DNA from: Turnera subulata
Lineage: Eukaryota > Streptophyta > Magnoliopsida > Malpighiales > Passifloraceae
Length of the DNA: 64,000 nt
NCBI GenBank assembly: GCA_028386065.3
Contig: JAKUCV010006869.1
Location: 1 to 64,000, forward strand
Direction of reading: 5' to 3'
Shown here: piece by piece, positions 9,880-21,667 of the stretch
How positions within the stretch are numbered: position 1 is the stretch's first letter
How the letters are laid out: each line of letters begins with the position of its first letter
Position numbers and translations under genes: made by a program
The notes under the pieces: generated by a model
Seen by the model: only the letters and a program-made list of their open reading frames with translations
Told to the model about the DNA's origin: nothing
Databases searched by the model: none

Positions 9880-11008
9880 GCACCATAGACCCAGTATCGA
9901 TATAGATATAGATTTTAGGACCACATTGCATTAATTTATGGCATTTAAATAGAACCAACTTTACTAATTAATATATTAAGATTGTCCAATCTTGAAAATT
10001 CAGAGTATAAGATTGTACTAAAACATCGGATTCAATACATAGGTGGGCACTTGGATTAGTGATACTCCCTTAAAATCATTCTTTCCTACAGCCTCTATCA
10101 GGGGAAAAAAAATAAAAAATAAAAAATAAAAAATAAAAACCACAGGATAAGCATGGAATTCTGGAGAGGATGGAAGTGGAATTTTACGTAGAGAAGAAGA
10201 AATCTCTGAGAATGAGAATCCAACCTTCCAAAAAAATGCTCAAACCCCTTGATGATGTATGTTATCCTCTTGGCAAAGGAAATCCAATATAACAATCATA
10301 GAATCTTCACGGTGAGTCGGTGACATTTGGGACAATTCTTCCAATCTCTGCTCAAAACTTACCAGCACGGATGCAATTCACACCCATGTTGTCATTTCCT
10401 CATTAATAATAGTTTGTTATAATTTCGCGATTGATAAGAATTCGGCTGTTCTATGAAAGAAAAATAAAAACAAAAGAAATTGTGAAGCTACCATCCAATA
10501 ATTGCAGACCAGAGGCCAAGGGCAGTAGCCAGTAAGCAACGGAAAAGGCAACCTTCACCCTGGAAGATATACAGAAGGCAATCTACCCACAAGCAAACAA
10601 GATAAAAGAGCAAGAAGCCAACATATGTAATGATAAGCATGCTGCATTTTGTAAATAATTAAAAAGGCCGCAAAAACCAACAGCATCCATCGCCTTCAAG
10701 GTGGGTCCGCATACACAGCATGTTCATAATTTACAACACATATCTACAGTTTGCATACGAGCCAAATGTCCAAAGTTAAGTTTTTGGCTTCACAAAATAT
10801 CCCCTGTAGCTAGCAAAAGATTCACTTGATCTCATAGAAGAGAGATTTGAGTTACCAGCAGTGATTCAAAGTCCAGGGACCAGCAGGACAAACAAAAAGG
10901 CCATATATACTTAAATCCAGTTCCACCAAAAACCGTGACAAGAAACCAGAGTGCCTGATGGTCTCATGCACTTCATCCCCTTCCTTGGATCATTTTGCTG
11001 CAGTGGAA
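9880..11008. other. Spacer / 3' flank of the SUVR-like gene
   Basis: No coding region recognised. It has an A-rich simple stretch at about 10107-10140. The part nearest 11008 is probably the 3' UTR of the minus-strand gene that ends there. Confidence 0.4.
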
Positions 11009-12221
11009 TCAGTCAGCTGCCAATTCCAAGACGCACTCACAGATATCTTTCAGCACTTTCCTGACAGAAAAGTTAGGATCTGAAGGGAGATATTTTTCCT
11101 CCACCGATTTCAGAAGTTCTTGTTGTCTAGGCATATGAAAAGTAGGTCCCCCAACCATAGAATTGCAGGTCACATAAATTTTCACCCCTCCCATTCTAGC
11201 AATCTCCAAGTTAGCAGCAGAAGCCTCGCAGTTGGCTCGATTCTCACGGAAAAAACTATATTGCTCAAGCTGTACCAAGCGTCATGCCCACTTGGTACAA
11301 CATAACCAATCAAGGGTTCACTCTTCCGATATTAGGGGAATAGTTTTCCTTATTTTTCTCATTTTAAAATACTCTTATTGGTTATGCTGTACCAAGTAGA
11401 TAAGCCACTTGGTACGCAGTGAGCACCATAGAAACCATTGTCAAATATGCAAGTACCACTTTAAAGTGGAAGATATGCCATAGACACACAATTTATATTC
11501 ATAGCTGTCTAATTCAAAATACCCTGGGATTTCTTGGCAAAATAGGAAAAGAGGTTTACCTTGAGGCAACACTGAATGATGGAGATGATGTTATGTCATC
11601 AGTGAATGGCTCATCTTTGGGTACTAAAGCCATGAAAGGCACATGCCCCGTCTCTTTGGGAGCAACCTGAGGCACCAAAGGTTGCTTTCCTTTGTATGCA
11701 TATCGTTGTTGAGGTGAAAGTGAGAAAGGAGCCAAACTCCTGCCAACAACATGGGGCTGAGTGGCATAATTGTGAGGTAAACAAACCAAAGACCCTGACC
11801 TCCTCGTGTCTGGAGACTGCAGGGTGCAATAAGTGCCAAAGTTTTCTTCCAGTTCAGGCTTAGCAGCAATTAATAGTTACTTACATCGGTCAGCTCCCCT
11901 GCTCCGGCTACTGTTCTTGACCCCTGGTATATATGTGCACATAAAAGGAACTTCAGTTAGAAGAAAAGGAAAGTTAGCATATTTGGAAGGGAAAGAACAA
12001 AATTAAGAGAATGTAGATGATAAGACACTGCAGTCCACCTGAGCAGCCTCCTCTTCAAATATGGCATCAACCAGAGCTCTATACTCGTCATCGTCAATAA
12101 ATTCCCAATTCTTATCATAGACCTTCACCAATCTTTTCAAAACCGGTTTCACTCTGTCTTCAATAATTCCAATAGCCCTCATCACCTTATAGGCTCTGAC
12201 AATCTTGGGATTTGGCAGCAT
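11009..12221 (-). CDS. SUVR-type WIYLD-domain protein lacking SET domain
   Basis: My exon model (minus strand) is 12039-12221, 11885-11923, 11560-11816 and 11009-11255; 726 nt, 241 aa, frame kept across GT-AG introns. The first exon encodes a WIYLD domain (from PNPKIVRAYKVMRAIGI to IFEEEAAQ), the N-terminal domain of plant SUVR1/2/4 histone lysine methyltransferase-like proteins. The third exon has SUVR-like GKQPLVPQV and PKDEPFTDD blocks. The last has DPNFSVRKVLKDICECVLEL, which in SUVR proteins precedes the pre-SET region. Here a stop follows at once, with no pre-SET/SET. It could be a truncated paralogue that binds partners or ubiquitin without methylating, or a decaying copy. The start is the first ATG in frame (12221). 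The next gene upstream on the same strand ends 308 bp away. Confidence 0.65.
11272..11415. mobile_element. Small MITE in intron of the SUVR-like gene
   Basis: A 144-bp foldback element whose ends (left GTACCAAGCGTCATGCC, right GGCTTATCTACTTGGTAC read in reverse) are inverted repeats of about 42 bp, continuing through TTGGTTATG. It ends 16 bases from the predicted acceptor of the last exon, so branch site and pyrimidine tract would be MITE sequence. A clear target duplication was not seen. Confidence 0.65.
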
Positions 12222-12529
12222 AATCAACAACCTGAAGCTTCTTAAACAAACTCAAGATGCCAAAAGTAGCTGCAATTTTTATGTTACCATATAATACGTG
12301 AGAGAAAAACGACAACAATCACCCTAAAGATGTGCAGTTCAGTAGCATAATCTTGCCAATAAAACTAGAAAGGAACATATGCGGAATCAAAGGGTAGACA
12401 CATCTCAAGATAGCAGCAAGAATTTGAAAAGAAAAAAAATAGCAGCATAAAAACACTAGGATCTCTCACTAACACCTACCAAAAGAAGAAACTAGTACAA
12501 TATCTTATATCTCTTTTCTACAAAACGTT

Positions 12530-14015
12530 TCAAGGTAACTCAATAATTCCTGCCTTCCGCTTTCTTGACCTACTGTTTCCAGCATTTGGAGTTGAACCAT
12601 TATTCTCCTCGCCGTCCTCGTCTTCATAGTCATCATCTTCATCCTCATCACTCTCATCATCCTCATCACTTGTTTCTTCCGTTTCCATTTCACTACCACT
12701 GCCAGCCAATTCAATTAACGATTGACCACCAAGTATTGCAGATTCAGCAGCCGCCACAGCTTCACGAGTATGAAGATCTGCTATGCCCAGCATCAAATTC
12801 TGTAATGAAAATGAACACGCAGGTGTAAACATTTGCAAAAACAGCACGCCAAAGAAATTAAGAGTGGGCAAAAATAGAGATAAAATTACCATCTCAATTA
12901 CTTCGGATTCATTGCCGGTGAGGTGCTCAATATCATAGTTTTGAGAATTATCCTGCAGTTTGACAAGAAACTAGTTGTAGATGAGAAGACATAAAAATTG
13001 GGTAACTGAATAGGAGAAGATGAGCTTCAAAACAAGTATACAGACCTTGGCATCTTTCTGTAGCCGCTTATTAGCTTCTGATATGACTCCTAGGAAATCT
13101 TTCACCTTCCCTAAAACTGCAGCAACCGAAAAGATGTTAGATACGATATCTAGAGCAATATCAAACTTTATAGTTGCACAGTTTACTCTTTCCATAGAGT
13201 TGACTCATCAAGGGACCAATAGCAATTTCTACTAGGAGCTACTTTACAATGCTAATACTCACTAAAAATAATTCATGATATACATGTTTACTCCGCGAGC
13301 ATCGCCTGGATTTCAATTCATTGCCTCTAAAGTCTTAGAGTGGCTGATTATTGGTGCTCGCTTATCAAACTTACAATTTGGCAAGCTGAGATACAGAGAT
13401 AAGCTCCAAGTTGTATACTTGTATTCATCTTATACTGACAAAAATTTAAGGAAACCTTCCTCTTAAGCCAATAAATTAAGTCAGATATGAAAGCAACCGA
13501 GAACCTCCACCAAGTGCCATGTACCGAGATGAATTAAAGATTCCACCTTGTATTCTAAAACTAATCAATCAACCATATAAAAACTATGCAACACCCCACA
13601 CCCACATATTACAATGGATACTTTACCGAAAATTGTAACCATGCGAAATATTTGCCCGTGAAATTCTTCCATAACTGAAATAAAGAAGAGCTTCAATTTA
13701 AACCTTGGGGATATTTAAAGGAAGAACAGGGGTACAAACCTTGGCTTTGTTGGAGTGGAGTAGTTATAGGCTTCCCATCAGCGGGGGGTTTCTTGGGTAA
13801 GGAATCATTTTTACACACAAGTAGGGTTGATTCTGCACACCACGAACAAAAAAAAAAAAGAAAAAAAAAAAAAAGACGGCATATCAGCGAAGAAAAAAGC
13901 GAAACAACTTTGTTGAACAAATACTTGGGGAGGGAGGGAGAAGGGTACCAAGTGTTGATGACGGAGGAAAATACTCGTTCTCTAATTGCAAAAGGTCCTT
14001 GCTTGACGAACCCAT
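12530..14015 (-). CDS. NOPCHAP1-like snoRNP assembly factor
   Basis: Exons on the minus strand: 13949-14015, 13740-13832, 13046-13116, 12890-12952 and 12530-12799; 564 nt, 187 aa, all with GT-AG introns and consistent phase. The central core (VLGKVKDFLGVISEANKRL, then YDIEHLTGNESEVIEMNLML) aligns by eye with the conserved core of animal NOPCHAP1 (C12orf45, DUF4598), where FL..AN..L is followed by an NIEN-type stretch and VIQM. NOPCHAP1 bridges NOP58 to the R2TP/RUVBL chaperone during box C/D snoRNP assembly in the nucleus or nucleolus. The C-terminus has a long Asp/Glu run and a basic RSRKRK signal, fitting a nuclear protein. The start is the ATG giving MGSSSKDLLQ. A 48-nt optional exon may exist at 13627-13674. 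The identification rests on motif memory. Confidence 0.65.
13627..13674 (-). other. Possible 48-nt cassette exon of NOPCHAP1-like gene
   Basis: Within the intron between 13740 and 13116, a TTTATTTCAG acceptor and a TCG/GTAAAG donor frame a 48-nt segment that keeps the reading frame and adds 16 residues (VMEEFHGQIFRMVTIF). Skipping it gives a better match to the family core, so it would be an alternative or spurious exon. Confidence 0.35.
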
Positions 14016-14855
14016 CTCTCTAAAATCTTGAACAGCAACAAATGGAGCAAAATTGTGATGCCGTTGTGGAGAGAAGAAAGACGAAGGAGGCTATTATGTA
14101 TTTCGTCTAATGGTTTTGCAGGGGTTTTGCAGGGGTTTTGGGCTGGGCTTTAGAGCATATTGGGTTGAAAGAAGGTGTTTGCTTGGGTTGATTGGGCTTG
14201 CAAGAGTTTTTGAGCTTAAGCCCGAATATGAATACGAAAGGTAGCGAAGAAGTGGGAATTGAGAGTCAGTGGGACAGTGGTTTTCCATTGTTTAATTAGG
14301 GTCAAAAAGAACATTTTGAATATTAAATTTTATTTTAAAATTTCTACACAAAACTGAATTAGTCATCAGTCAGGCAAACACTAAATAAACATATAAACGG
14401 GAGAAATTAAAATCAAGCACAACATTGGATAGCCACTAACAATCGCTTGGTTACACAGGAGATCAACAAAGAGAGAGCTGGAGGATCAAAAAGAGTTGGG
14501 GGACATTACACGACATACTTGGTAGTTGTTTAAAAGTGTTTGAGAGTTGACGATGCTGTGTGATCTGTTCCCTGATAAAGCTATGCATTTTTCCTGATCA
14601 AGCTATGCACAAGTATGATAAAGGTAAATATTTTCATAATTCTGTAAAGAGAAGCTCATTACAAGCCATCTAACAATGGCAGTAATCAAATTCAACATCT
14701 AACAATGGCAGTAATCAAATTAAACATTCTCCTGTAAGGCTATCCATTCACTAGTCCAAAAAATGTGTTTCACTTGAACATAAATTTCAAACTCGGCAAA
14801 TCTAACCAACTAAACGACACAAGCCAAAAACACAAACCAGTAGTGAATCCCATAC

Positions 14856-15335
14856 CTGCTTCAGAAGATAATTCCCCATTCTGCACATTGGGGCTAATCT
14901 CTCTAGACTTCCCATCGCTACCAGGTGACAAACTATTCCAATTCGCATTCACGTTATCCTGAAATCCCACCATTCTACTCTGCCCATTAGACCCCGACGA
15001 ATCCGACATCGAGCTCCAGCTGCTTCCGCTTCCACCGCCGCCGCCGGACGGCTTACTATCCCCGCGGAACCCAAAGAAGCCCTCCTGAGGCGTTTTAATC
15101 TTGTTAAGCCCCAGGGGCGATGCCAGTATAGGCGAAACAGAGGAAGCGGCCTCCTTTCCATCCAAAGGCGCAGCCTTTTTGGACTTGTAGCCCGACCCAG
15201 AACTCTCGAGAACAAGGGTTTAGCAGGGGCGGGAGTGGGTTCCTTCCCCTTCAGCAGTGAAGATCCATCGGGGCTGGAAGTGGCGTCTGATGATGATTTC
15301 CTCCAAGAGAAGAAGAGCTTGTTTTTAAACACCAT
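14856..15335 (-). pseudogene. Orphan first exon resembling IREH1-type AGC kinase
   Basis: From the ATG at 15335 the frame reads MVFKNKLFFSWRKSSS, with Ser/Pro-rich sequence. Near 15196 the reading frame must shift by one to continue into a second frame with LASPLGLNKIKTPQEGFFGF, a Gly-rich tract and SREISPNVQNGELSSEAG, ending at a good donor (GCAG/GTATGG). These blocks resemble, from memory, the N-terminus of plant IRE/IREH1 AGC-family Ser/Thr kinases. No kinase domain or further exon follows before the neighbouring gene's start at 14015. I read it as a truncated, frameshifted gene fragment, unless a sequencing indel explains the shift. Confidence 0.45.
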
Positions 15336-15800
15336 ATTCTTCTTAGGGTTTTTTGTTTAGGGAGGCTCCTTCTTCTTCTTCCGTTGCTTCCCTCTGTGTG
15401 TTTTTGCCCTGGACAGCAACATTGGCAGTTTTTTTTTTCTTTTTTTCGAAAAGGAAGTTTGAGTTTGATGGGTTGTTGTTGATGCCTCCTCTTGCTATTG
15501 TTGTTGTTGTTATTGTCTTCGAAAGATTTGAGTGTGAACGCAGTAAGATGTACGAGAGCAGATAGAGAGAGGGTTGAATTGGAGGAGAGGAGGAAAAATA
15601 GTATGACTATAGTGAAAGGGAAAGGGAAGGGAAAAAATGTGGATGTGGAAAAGGAAGCAGCTTTAAACGACCTCTGCTTTTTGCATCAAAAGAAAAAAAA
15701 AAAAAAACTGTAAAATGGTAGTTAAAGTGTACAACATCACAGGAGTTGTAACCAATTGTGAGATTAAGTAGTTGATTGTATGAAGCCTCTGAATCCTATC

Positions 15801-15869
15801 TAATTAATTAGACTATCTGCCTCAACAAGTACTTATAATCCTATCTATGTTAGATAGTCTAATTAATTA
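15801..15869. repeat. 18-bp inverted repeat (small foldback)
   Basis: TAATTAATTAGACTATCT at 15801-15818 is the exact reverse complement of 15852-15869, with a 33-base loop. It could be a tiny MITE remnant. Confidence 0.6.
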
Positions 15870-15879
15870 CTAATGTTAA

Positions 15880-15960
15880 GAAAAGCGTGACATTTCTCTT
15901 TTTTTATTTTGAAAAGCGTGACATTTCTCTTTTTTTTTTTATTTTGAAAAGCGTGACATT
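15880..15960. repeat. Short tandem repeat, AAAAGCGTGACATT units
   Basis: Three copies of GAAAAGCGTGACATT separated by T-rich tracts of varying length; period about 30-35 bp. A degenerate fourth unit lies near 16098. Confidence 0.7.
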
Positions 15961-18067
15961 AATAATGTTAAGAATAAACCAATATACCTAGCTCTGTTTC
16001 TCATTGATTTGAAAAGGCATGCTAACATAATTTTTTAAAAAAATATGACAAAAAACGGATCAATATATTTAGTTATGCCATTTCTTATTTTATTTTGAGC
16101 GTGACATTTTTCTTTTTTTTCTAAGAGTAATTCTTTTTACTTCATCTTAGGCGGGTTGGAAGAATTATCAATTAATAACCTTAATTAAGACATGTTGTGT
16201 TCCGTAAAACAACAATGAAAATTATGTGGATGCTGCAGTTAAGGTGACTTTTTTAGAATAGACAGATATGGCCATTTTTTTCGTGAATGATGTAGATCCC
16301 TTCAATTGTTGTTATGTTTTGTTAAATGGTACTTTAATTGGTATTTGATGCAACTACGCTCATGCATACAGCATTATTGGATTTTTGACCAAAAACAAAA
16401 AGAGTAATTGGAATTTGATGATATGAATGTTTTTTGCACAATCCATATGCAAATAATCCCTATTATGGGCGATTTGAATCATAATGCTTATATGTAAAGG
16501 GAAAAAAATAATTAACAAAATATGAATATAAAAGAAAGATCATGTCTCAAAAAAACTTAATTAATATAGACTCTATACTAAAATAAAATTTTTCAAAGAA
16601 AATATATGAAACTTGAAAATTATAAATTAAGAAGTCAATAGAATAATTACATTAATATAATATGTAACAGCCCGGGTAAAATTTATGTTTTTAGCGGGAC
16701 TGTAAAAAACTTTGTACAGTAATTTACCTTATGAAATTAATCTTAGGTGATTATTTCAGGGTAAATTATGCATTGGATTCCGAAACCGACCCTTACCCCA
16801 CGTCCTAGATTTTTCTGCGGATTTTACGGACCAGAGTTGGTATTTTTCGGGTCCAGGAATCTTAAGAAAAGTCAGGTTTAACCTCGAACTAACGGACTGG
16901 AAATTAAGTCAAGGGGGCATTATAGTTATTTTCTGGTCCGGACGGTACACGACTGCATGATTGAGTCACGCAGTCGCCTCTTTCCTGTGCAGTCCGTGTT
17001 TTTCCTGTGTAACCTGTGATCTTTCTTTGTTTTTCTTTCTTCCCGTGTCTTCAGTTCCCAGTGCACCAACACCCTCATCTTCTCTTCTGTAATTTTTCTC
17101 TGCACACTCACTGCCCAGCAACCAACACTCTTCCTTCTTCACAAAACCAGAAAAAGAAACCAGAAAATAAAAACAAACACAACACAACCGCCACCAACAC
17201 ACCAGCCGTGCCGACCGCCACCACCAGCTCCACCAACCGCCACATCCAACCACCATCCACCGTCACCATCACCTTCTCCTCGCGACGAGACACCGTTGCC
17301 GCCTCCTTCGCACCGTCAGGCCGCGCCTGCAGCCGGCCACGCTTCGTTGTCGTCCAAGTCGAGACGAACTCGACAAAGCAAGAACGCCCGGCCGCCGGCT
17401 TCCCCTCACTTGGTCTCCTTCCTCGCGACTCCACACGCGCGGACACCACCGTCAACCACCTCGCCAGCTCGCCGTTCCGTGCCACCCTCGCTCGCCATCG
17501 CCGATCGGTGGAGGCAAGCCCAAGCAAGCCGTCGGGTTTGCCACAACACCAGCAACGACCGTTCGCCTCCTGCCGTCCACCTGCACGCCGCGTACGCCAC
17601 CACAGCCGTCGCCCTTCGACGCTGCCCGTGTCTCCTCACGCGATGCCGCCTCCGTACCGACCACGCCGCCGCCGTCTGACACATAGGCGAGCAGACCCGT
17701 CTAAGGTTGGGGACGACCCGGATGGGTCGAGCCTGACCCGTTCCTTTGTGTTGGGTCGCGGGTTGACCAGGGTCGGATGGATATGGATGTGAGTTGGGTT
17801 GGGCTTGGACATGGGCTAATAACGGGCCACTGTTCAAGGCCCAGTCCGAATTAATTTTTTTCAAAAAAGGAAGAATAAATGTATATATATAATTCTAGAA
17901 ATATAAAAAAATATATATATTACGAATTGTAATTTTTATGGGAAGTATAAAAGTATGGTATATGGTTATATTTTGTAGAAATAAAAGAAGTAACTACTTG
18001 ATATAATATTTTCAAGAAATCAAGGTAATTATAACATGATAATGGTAAATGCCTTTAAGGATATATA

Positions 18068-18670
18068 TAGGGATGGCAAAAATCCCCATTGTCGAGGGAT
18101 CCGCGGGGATTCCCCGCTGTGGGGACGGAGATGGGGGCGATTATGGACCTGTGGGGATGGGGATGGGGAGGATTTTCAACCCGAGACTAATTTGAGGATG
18201 GGGATGGGGATCATAGTACCCGCCCCGCGGGGATCCGCAAAAATATTAAGTAACGATTTTACCCTTCTAGTTCTCCATATACAAATATATATATTTCAAG
18301 TTTGGGTTTTTACCCATTTTGTTCAAGTATAAAACAAAAAAAAAAGGTAAAAAGATAATATAATATAAACTATAAGTTCACTTCAATTCACTTATTTTAT
18401 TTTATTTTCCTTTCTAGGGTTGATTGGATTTGAATCTTTTGGTGGTAATATATAGTTTTAGATAATAATATATTGAAGTGATGAAAATTTAAAATGTATA
18501 ATTTGAGTCGTGGGGATCCGCGGGGATCCGTGGGGATTGCGGGGAGCGGGGATGGGGATAAAATTCCCCCCGCAACGGGGGATGGGGATGGGGATGGGGA
18601 GAGTTTTAAGTCGCGGGGATGGGGCGGGGATTCCTCTACCCGCACATTCCCCGCCCCGTTGCCATCCCTA
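18068..18670. mobile_element. hAT-type MITE inside the LTR of element C
   Basis: A 603-bp insertion with perfect 12-bp inverted ends (TAGGGATGGCAA / TTGCCATCCCTA) and 8-bp target duplication GATATATA (18060-18067, 18671-18678). The uninterrupted site is preserved in the 3' LTR near 26603, proving insertion after C had integrated. The ends of the insert are G-rich, made of GGGGATGGGGAT and GGGGATCCGCGG words in opposite orientations; the centre is AT-rich. No transposase. Confidence 0.92.
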
Positions 18671-19350
18671 GATATATATAGTGAAAATGCTTTACCAGAA
18701 AAATATATATATGGTATACCTAAGTAATATTTCTGGAAAAAGATTATTATGTTGATAATATAATTGTTTAGGGATGTAGTATATCTTTAGAAAATAAATA
18801 TGCATACCTACACTTATTTTCAGAAATTATGTTCATATGATTATATTTTCTAGAAAAAGAGTACATATAGTGTAAGCTTACCTTAATATATATATTTGAT
18901 AAATAATAATTTTCTGGATATATATATTTATATTTATATTTATATTTAATTTATGTTGTTAGGAAAAAAATAAGGAATATGACGTAATGTTGAGAATTTA
19001 GGTTAAATGACATAATTTATTAAATGAAAGTATTTTCTGATATATATATAATTTGGTAAGTATTTATTATGGTGATGCTTTTATCTTATGGAAAAGAATA
19101 TATGATATGGTAAACAATAATTTTTATGGAAATATTTTGGAAAGGGTATTATCAAAGTATTATACCGGAATAATATCCGGGCATAAGAATAGTAGGTATT
19201 TTGACACATGAATAGTAAATAGTGAATTATGATGATAACGGGATTTCACCGGGACGTAAACGAACCAGTTTTAAGTTTTATTTTTACGGTATAGCATCAT
19301 TTGCATTTATGTGCATCTTATGTGTGTATATGTTATTATTTGCTATATAG

Positions 19351-19428
19351 GAGCTGATAACGAGCAGTATCCCGAGGAACCAGAGCCGGGACACTTCGAG
19401 GATTTTCAGGAGTAGGAAATCGGCTAAG
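19351..19428 (+). other. Exon-like block inside LTR (C)
   Basis: Preceded by GCTATATAG and followed by CTAAG/GTGAGG. Contains an acidic frame reading ADNEQYPEEPEPGHFEDFQE then a stop. Homologous in position to blocks in the LTRs of A, B and D. Confidence 0.4.
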
Positions 19429-20004
19429 GTGAGGATGGATAACCTTTGATATGTCGCACATAATACTGTGTTTGTTTCTCTGGTTATTATTTTGCCTGAT
19501 TGAACTGCTGAGCCAATTGAGTTGATTTGTGGTGTTATTGCTGTTGTTGTTGATTTATTGATTGTGGGTAAACTGATATGATGAGATAATTGGATAATCA
19601 AAAGTTGTGTTGACGACTTTATTGTCATTTGAAAAGTAGTGGTACGACTAGATGGTTAGAGACTGTTTTGTGGTGGCTATGATCTGGGTTACTTGTGATA
19701 AGCATGTCTATGCTTGGGATGTTTATTCCGTGATTATATTTTTGGGATATCTATCCCTGGGATCTATTTTTGGGATGTCGTTCCCTTGGGCTCTCTTGGA
19801 TTTATGTAGCACTCGAAGCATGTTAATAACCAGGTACGACCCCAGCTTGTCCAGTGACAGGGCCCCGAAAGATAAAATTGGTAATAATAAATATTCTTTT
19901 GGTCTTGGCTCAGTTGTGTTCTGGATGTTTCACTGTTTTGTCTTTGCTTGTACTTTACTTTGAAAGTATTGTGTTTGCCTGCATATTACTATTTATCCTT
20001 CGTC

Positions 20005-20053
20005 GGTGAGCACTTCGGACTCACCTCTCGCCTGTGGGGTTTCATCCCGTAGG
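20005..20053 (+). promoter_or_regulatory. Conserved double hairpin in LTR (C)
   Basis: 20005-20025 folds as GGTGAG/CTCACC, and 20031-20053 folds as CCTGTGGG with CCCGTAGG around a TTTCAT loop. They lie in the same order as in B and D. Confidence 0.5.
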
Positions 20054-20380
20054 ATGAGTTGCTCGTAGTACAGGTACGTGGTTCGGCCAGTTGCTGTTTC
20101 TACTCCACTAGTCCCCGGATCCATACCTCCGCTGCATCTCATTCTAAGTCTTCCGCTACTGATTATTATATGTTGCTATATTTTATATATTGCTGTATCA
20201 TATGTTTTCTGCTACCGCTGTTGTGGCTTGAATAATGATCCCCGGGATCGGGTAACGGATGTGTATTTGGGATTGCTTTGTACTGTATTTTATAATGTAT
20301 GTACTGTCTGCTACTGTAATAAGAATAGTTCTGGGACGTGTTTACCCTGTATGGTAAATACGGGTCGGGGTGCTTCATTT

Positions 20381-20396
20381 TGGTAGCGGAGCAGGC
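20381..20396 (+). promoter_or_regulatory. Primer binding site of element C
   Basis: TGGTAGCGGAGCAGGC starts three bases after the LTR end. It has the same core as in A, B, D and E. Confidence 0.65.
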
Positions 20397-20500
20397 AGTA
20401 GGTCCTTAGGGTGATAAACTGCCTGTTTGTTGCCTATATGAGCATATTCTAGTCATTCTCTTGGCATAACACGCATGCATACATTCTCATATAGGTACGA

Positions 20501-21661
20501 ATGGATCCGGTGGGAGGAAACCAGTATGCTGACCATCGCTTGGAAGATGACCAAGTATCGGTTGACCAGCCCCAACCAATCGTAGGTGGACAAGTACCCG
20601 CGGTTGTACCAGCAGACACCACACAGATGATGCACACCATGGCGCAGATCTTACAGCGTCAGGACGCTAGGGATGCCCGTTTGGAGGCCAGGGAAGCTTG
20701 TGAACAGGAGAATCAAGGACCTTTTGAGGACCCTGTTTACACTAAGCTGTCTAAGCTAGGTCTTGATGCCTTCACAGGGGTTACTAACCCACAGGCAGCT
20801 GATGAATGGCTTCGTCAAGCTCACCAAGTGATGCTGAAGCTGAGATGCACAGATGACAGGTGGGCTAAGTATGTTGCATCCATGTTTCGCAATGTTGCTG
20901 TGGATTGGTGGGATTCAGCAACACGTGACATGGTGAAACCAGTCACCATGCCTTGGACACAGTTTACTGAGATGTTCCGAAGGAAGTTTATCACAGATGT
21001 TTACCAGGACCAGCTCAAGCGAGAATTTCTGAGTCTGCGACAGCGAATCAGACAGTCGGTGAACGACTATGAGATCTAGTTTGATCGCTTATCCATCTAT
21101 GAATCTGAGTATGTGTCCACACTAGAGGCCAGATGCAAGCGCTTCTGGGATGGTTTGCGATCCTGCATCCAGACAGTCATGGGATGAAAAGTTTATGAGA
21201 CTTACCAGGATATGCTTGCAGTTGCTCTTCGAGCAGAAGTCATCTGGATGGGGAATGAGAGAGAGATGGAAGAAGTTCAAAAGAGGAAATCTGTACAGAA
21301 TGCTGGGAATCAGAACAAGAGGTTCCAGAGCACCGGTAACAGGTTAGGGTATGGACAGACTCAATCCATGCCAGTATCTCAGGGTCGAGGATGGAGCAAC
21401 AGCTACAACAACAATCATGGGAGTTCATGGACCCAATCTGGGGGGACTTCATCCGGAGACACTCACCCTAGACCTCCTCTGACTAGGGTGAGGTGCTTTG
21501 AGTGCAATGAAGTTGGGCATTACCGGAGTTAATGTCCTAGGTTGGGAAGATCTGGAGTTACTGTTCTTGCTCACACTGTACAAGCATCAGTGGCCAGCGT
21601 ACCCAGTGGTTCTGGAGTTGGCCGAGGCCGTGGACGAAGAGCTGCTCCTACTCGAACATAG
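20501..21661 (+). pseudogene. gag of element C, inactivated
   Basis: The frame opens MDPVGGNQYADH. It encodes a Ty3/gypsy Gag domain with PVYTKLSKLGLDAFTG, ADEWLRQAHQVM and the WW-containing core VDWWDSATRDM, followed by a Gln/Gly-rich linker and a zinc knuckle (CFECNEVGHYRS, CCHC). Gag would form the cytoplasmic particle. In-frame stops occur at 21077, 21185 and 21531, the last just before the final Cys of the knuckle. Reading continues to a stop at 21659. Confidence 0.85.
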
Positions 21662-21667
21662 TCAGCC

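Larger units (their letters stand above)
15336..16662. other. Intergenic, upstream of the IREH1-like exon
   Basis: It contains the CT-rich presumed 5' region of the IREH1-like exon, then AT-rich spacer with a small foldback and a short tandem repeat listed separately. No gene recognised. Confidence 0.4.
16663..20377 (+). mobile_element. Element C 5' LTR (Tekay-type Ty3/gypsy)
   Basis: It starts TGTAACAGCCCGGG and ends GGGGTGCTTCA; 3715 bp including a 603-bp MITE. The preceding five bases TAATA (16658-16662) repeat after the 3' LTR (28298-28302), defining the insertion. In order it carries a leader with CT-rich and GC-rich parts, a donor-like site at 17686/17687 (GC in this copy, GT in the 3' LTR), an AT-rich intron-like stretch, an exon-like block (19351-19428), GGGAT...TCCC palindromes (19716-19785) and the double hairpin (20005-20053). 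Confidence 0.9.

Noticed and set aside
10098..10295. 65-codon minus-strand ORF near the SUVR-like gene.
   Set aside because: Its C-terminus is encoded by an A-rich simple repeat; no motif, likely UTR or spacer.
17016..17864. Overlapping ORFs of 120-260 codons in the LTRs of element C (also 25518-26379).
   Set aside because: GC-rich composition opens several frames on both strands; indels between the two LTRs shift them.
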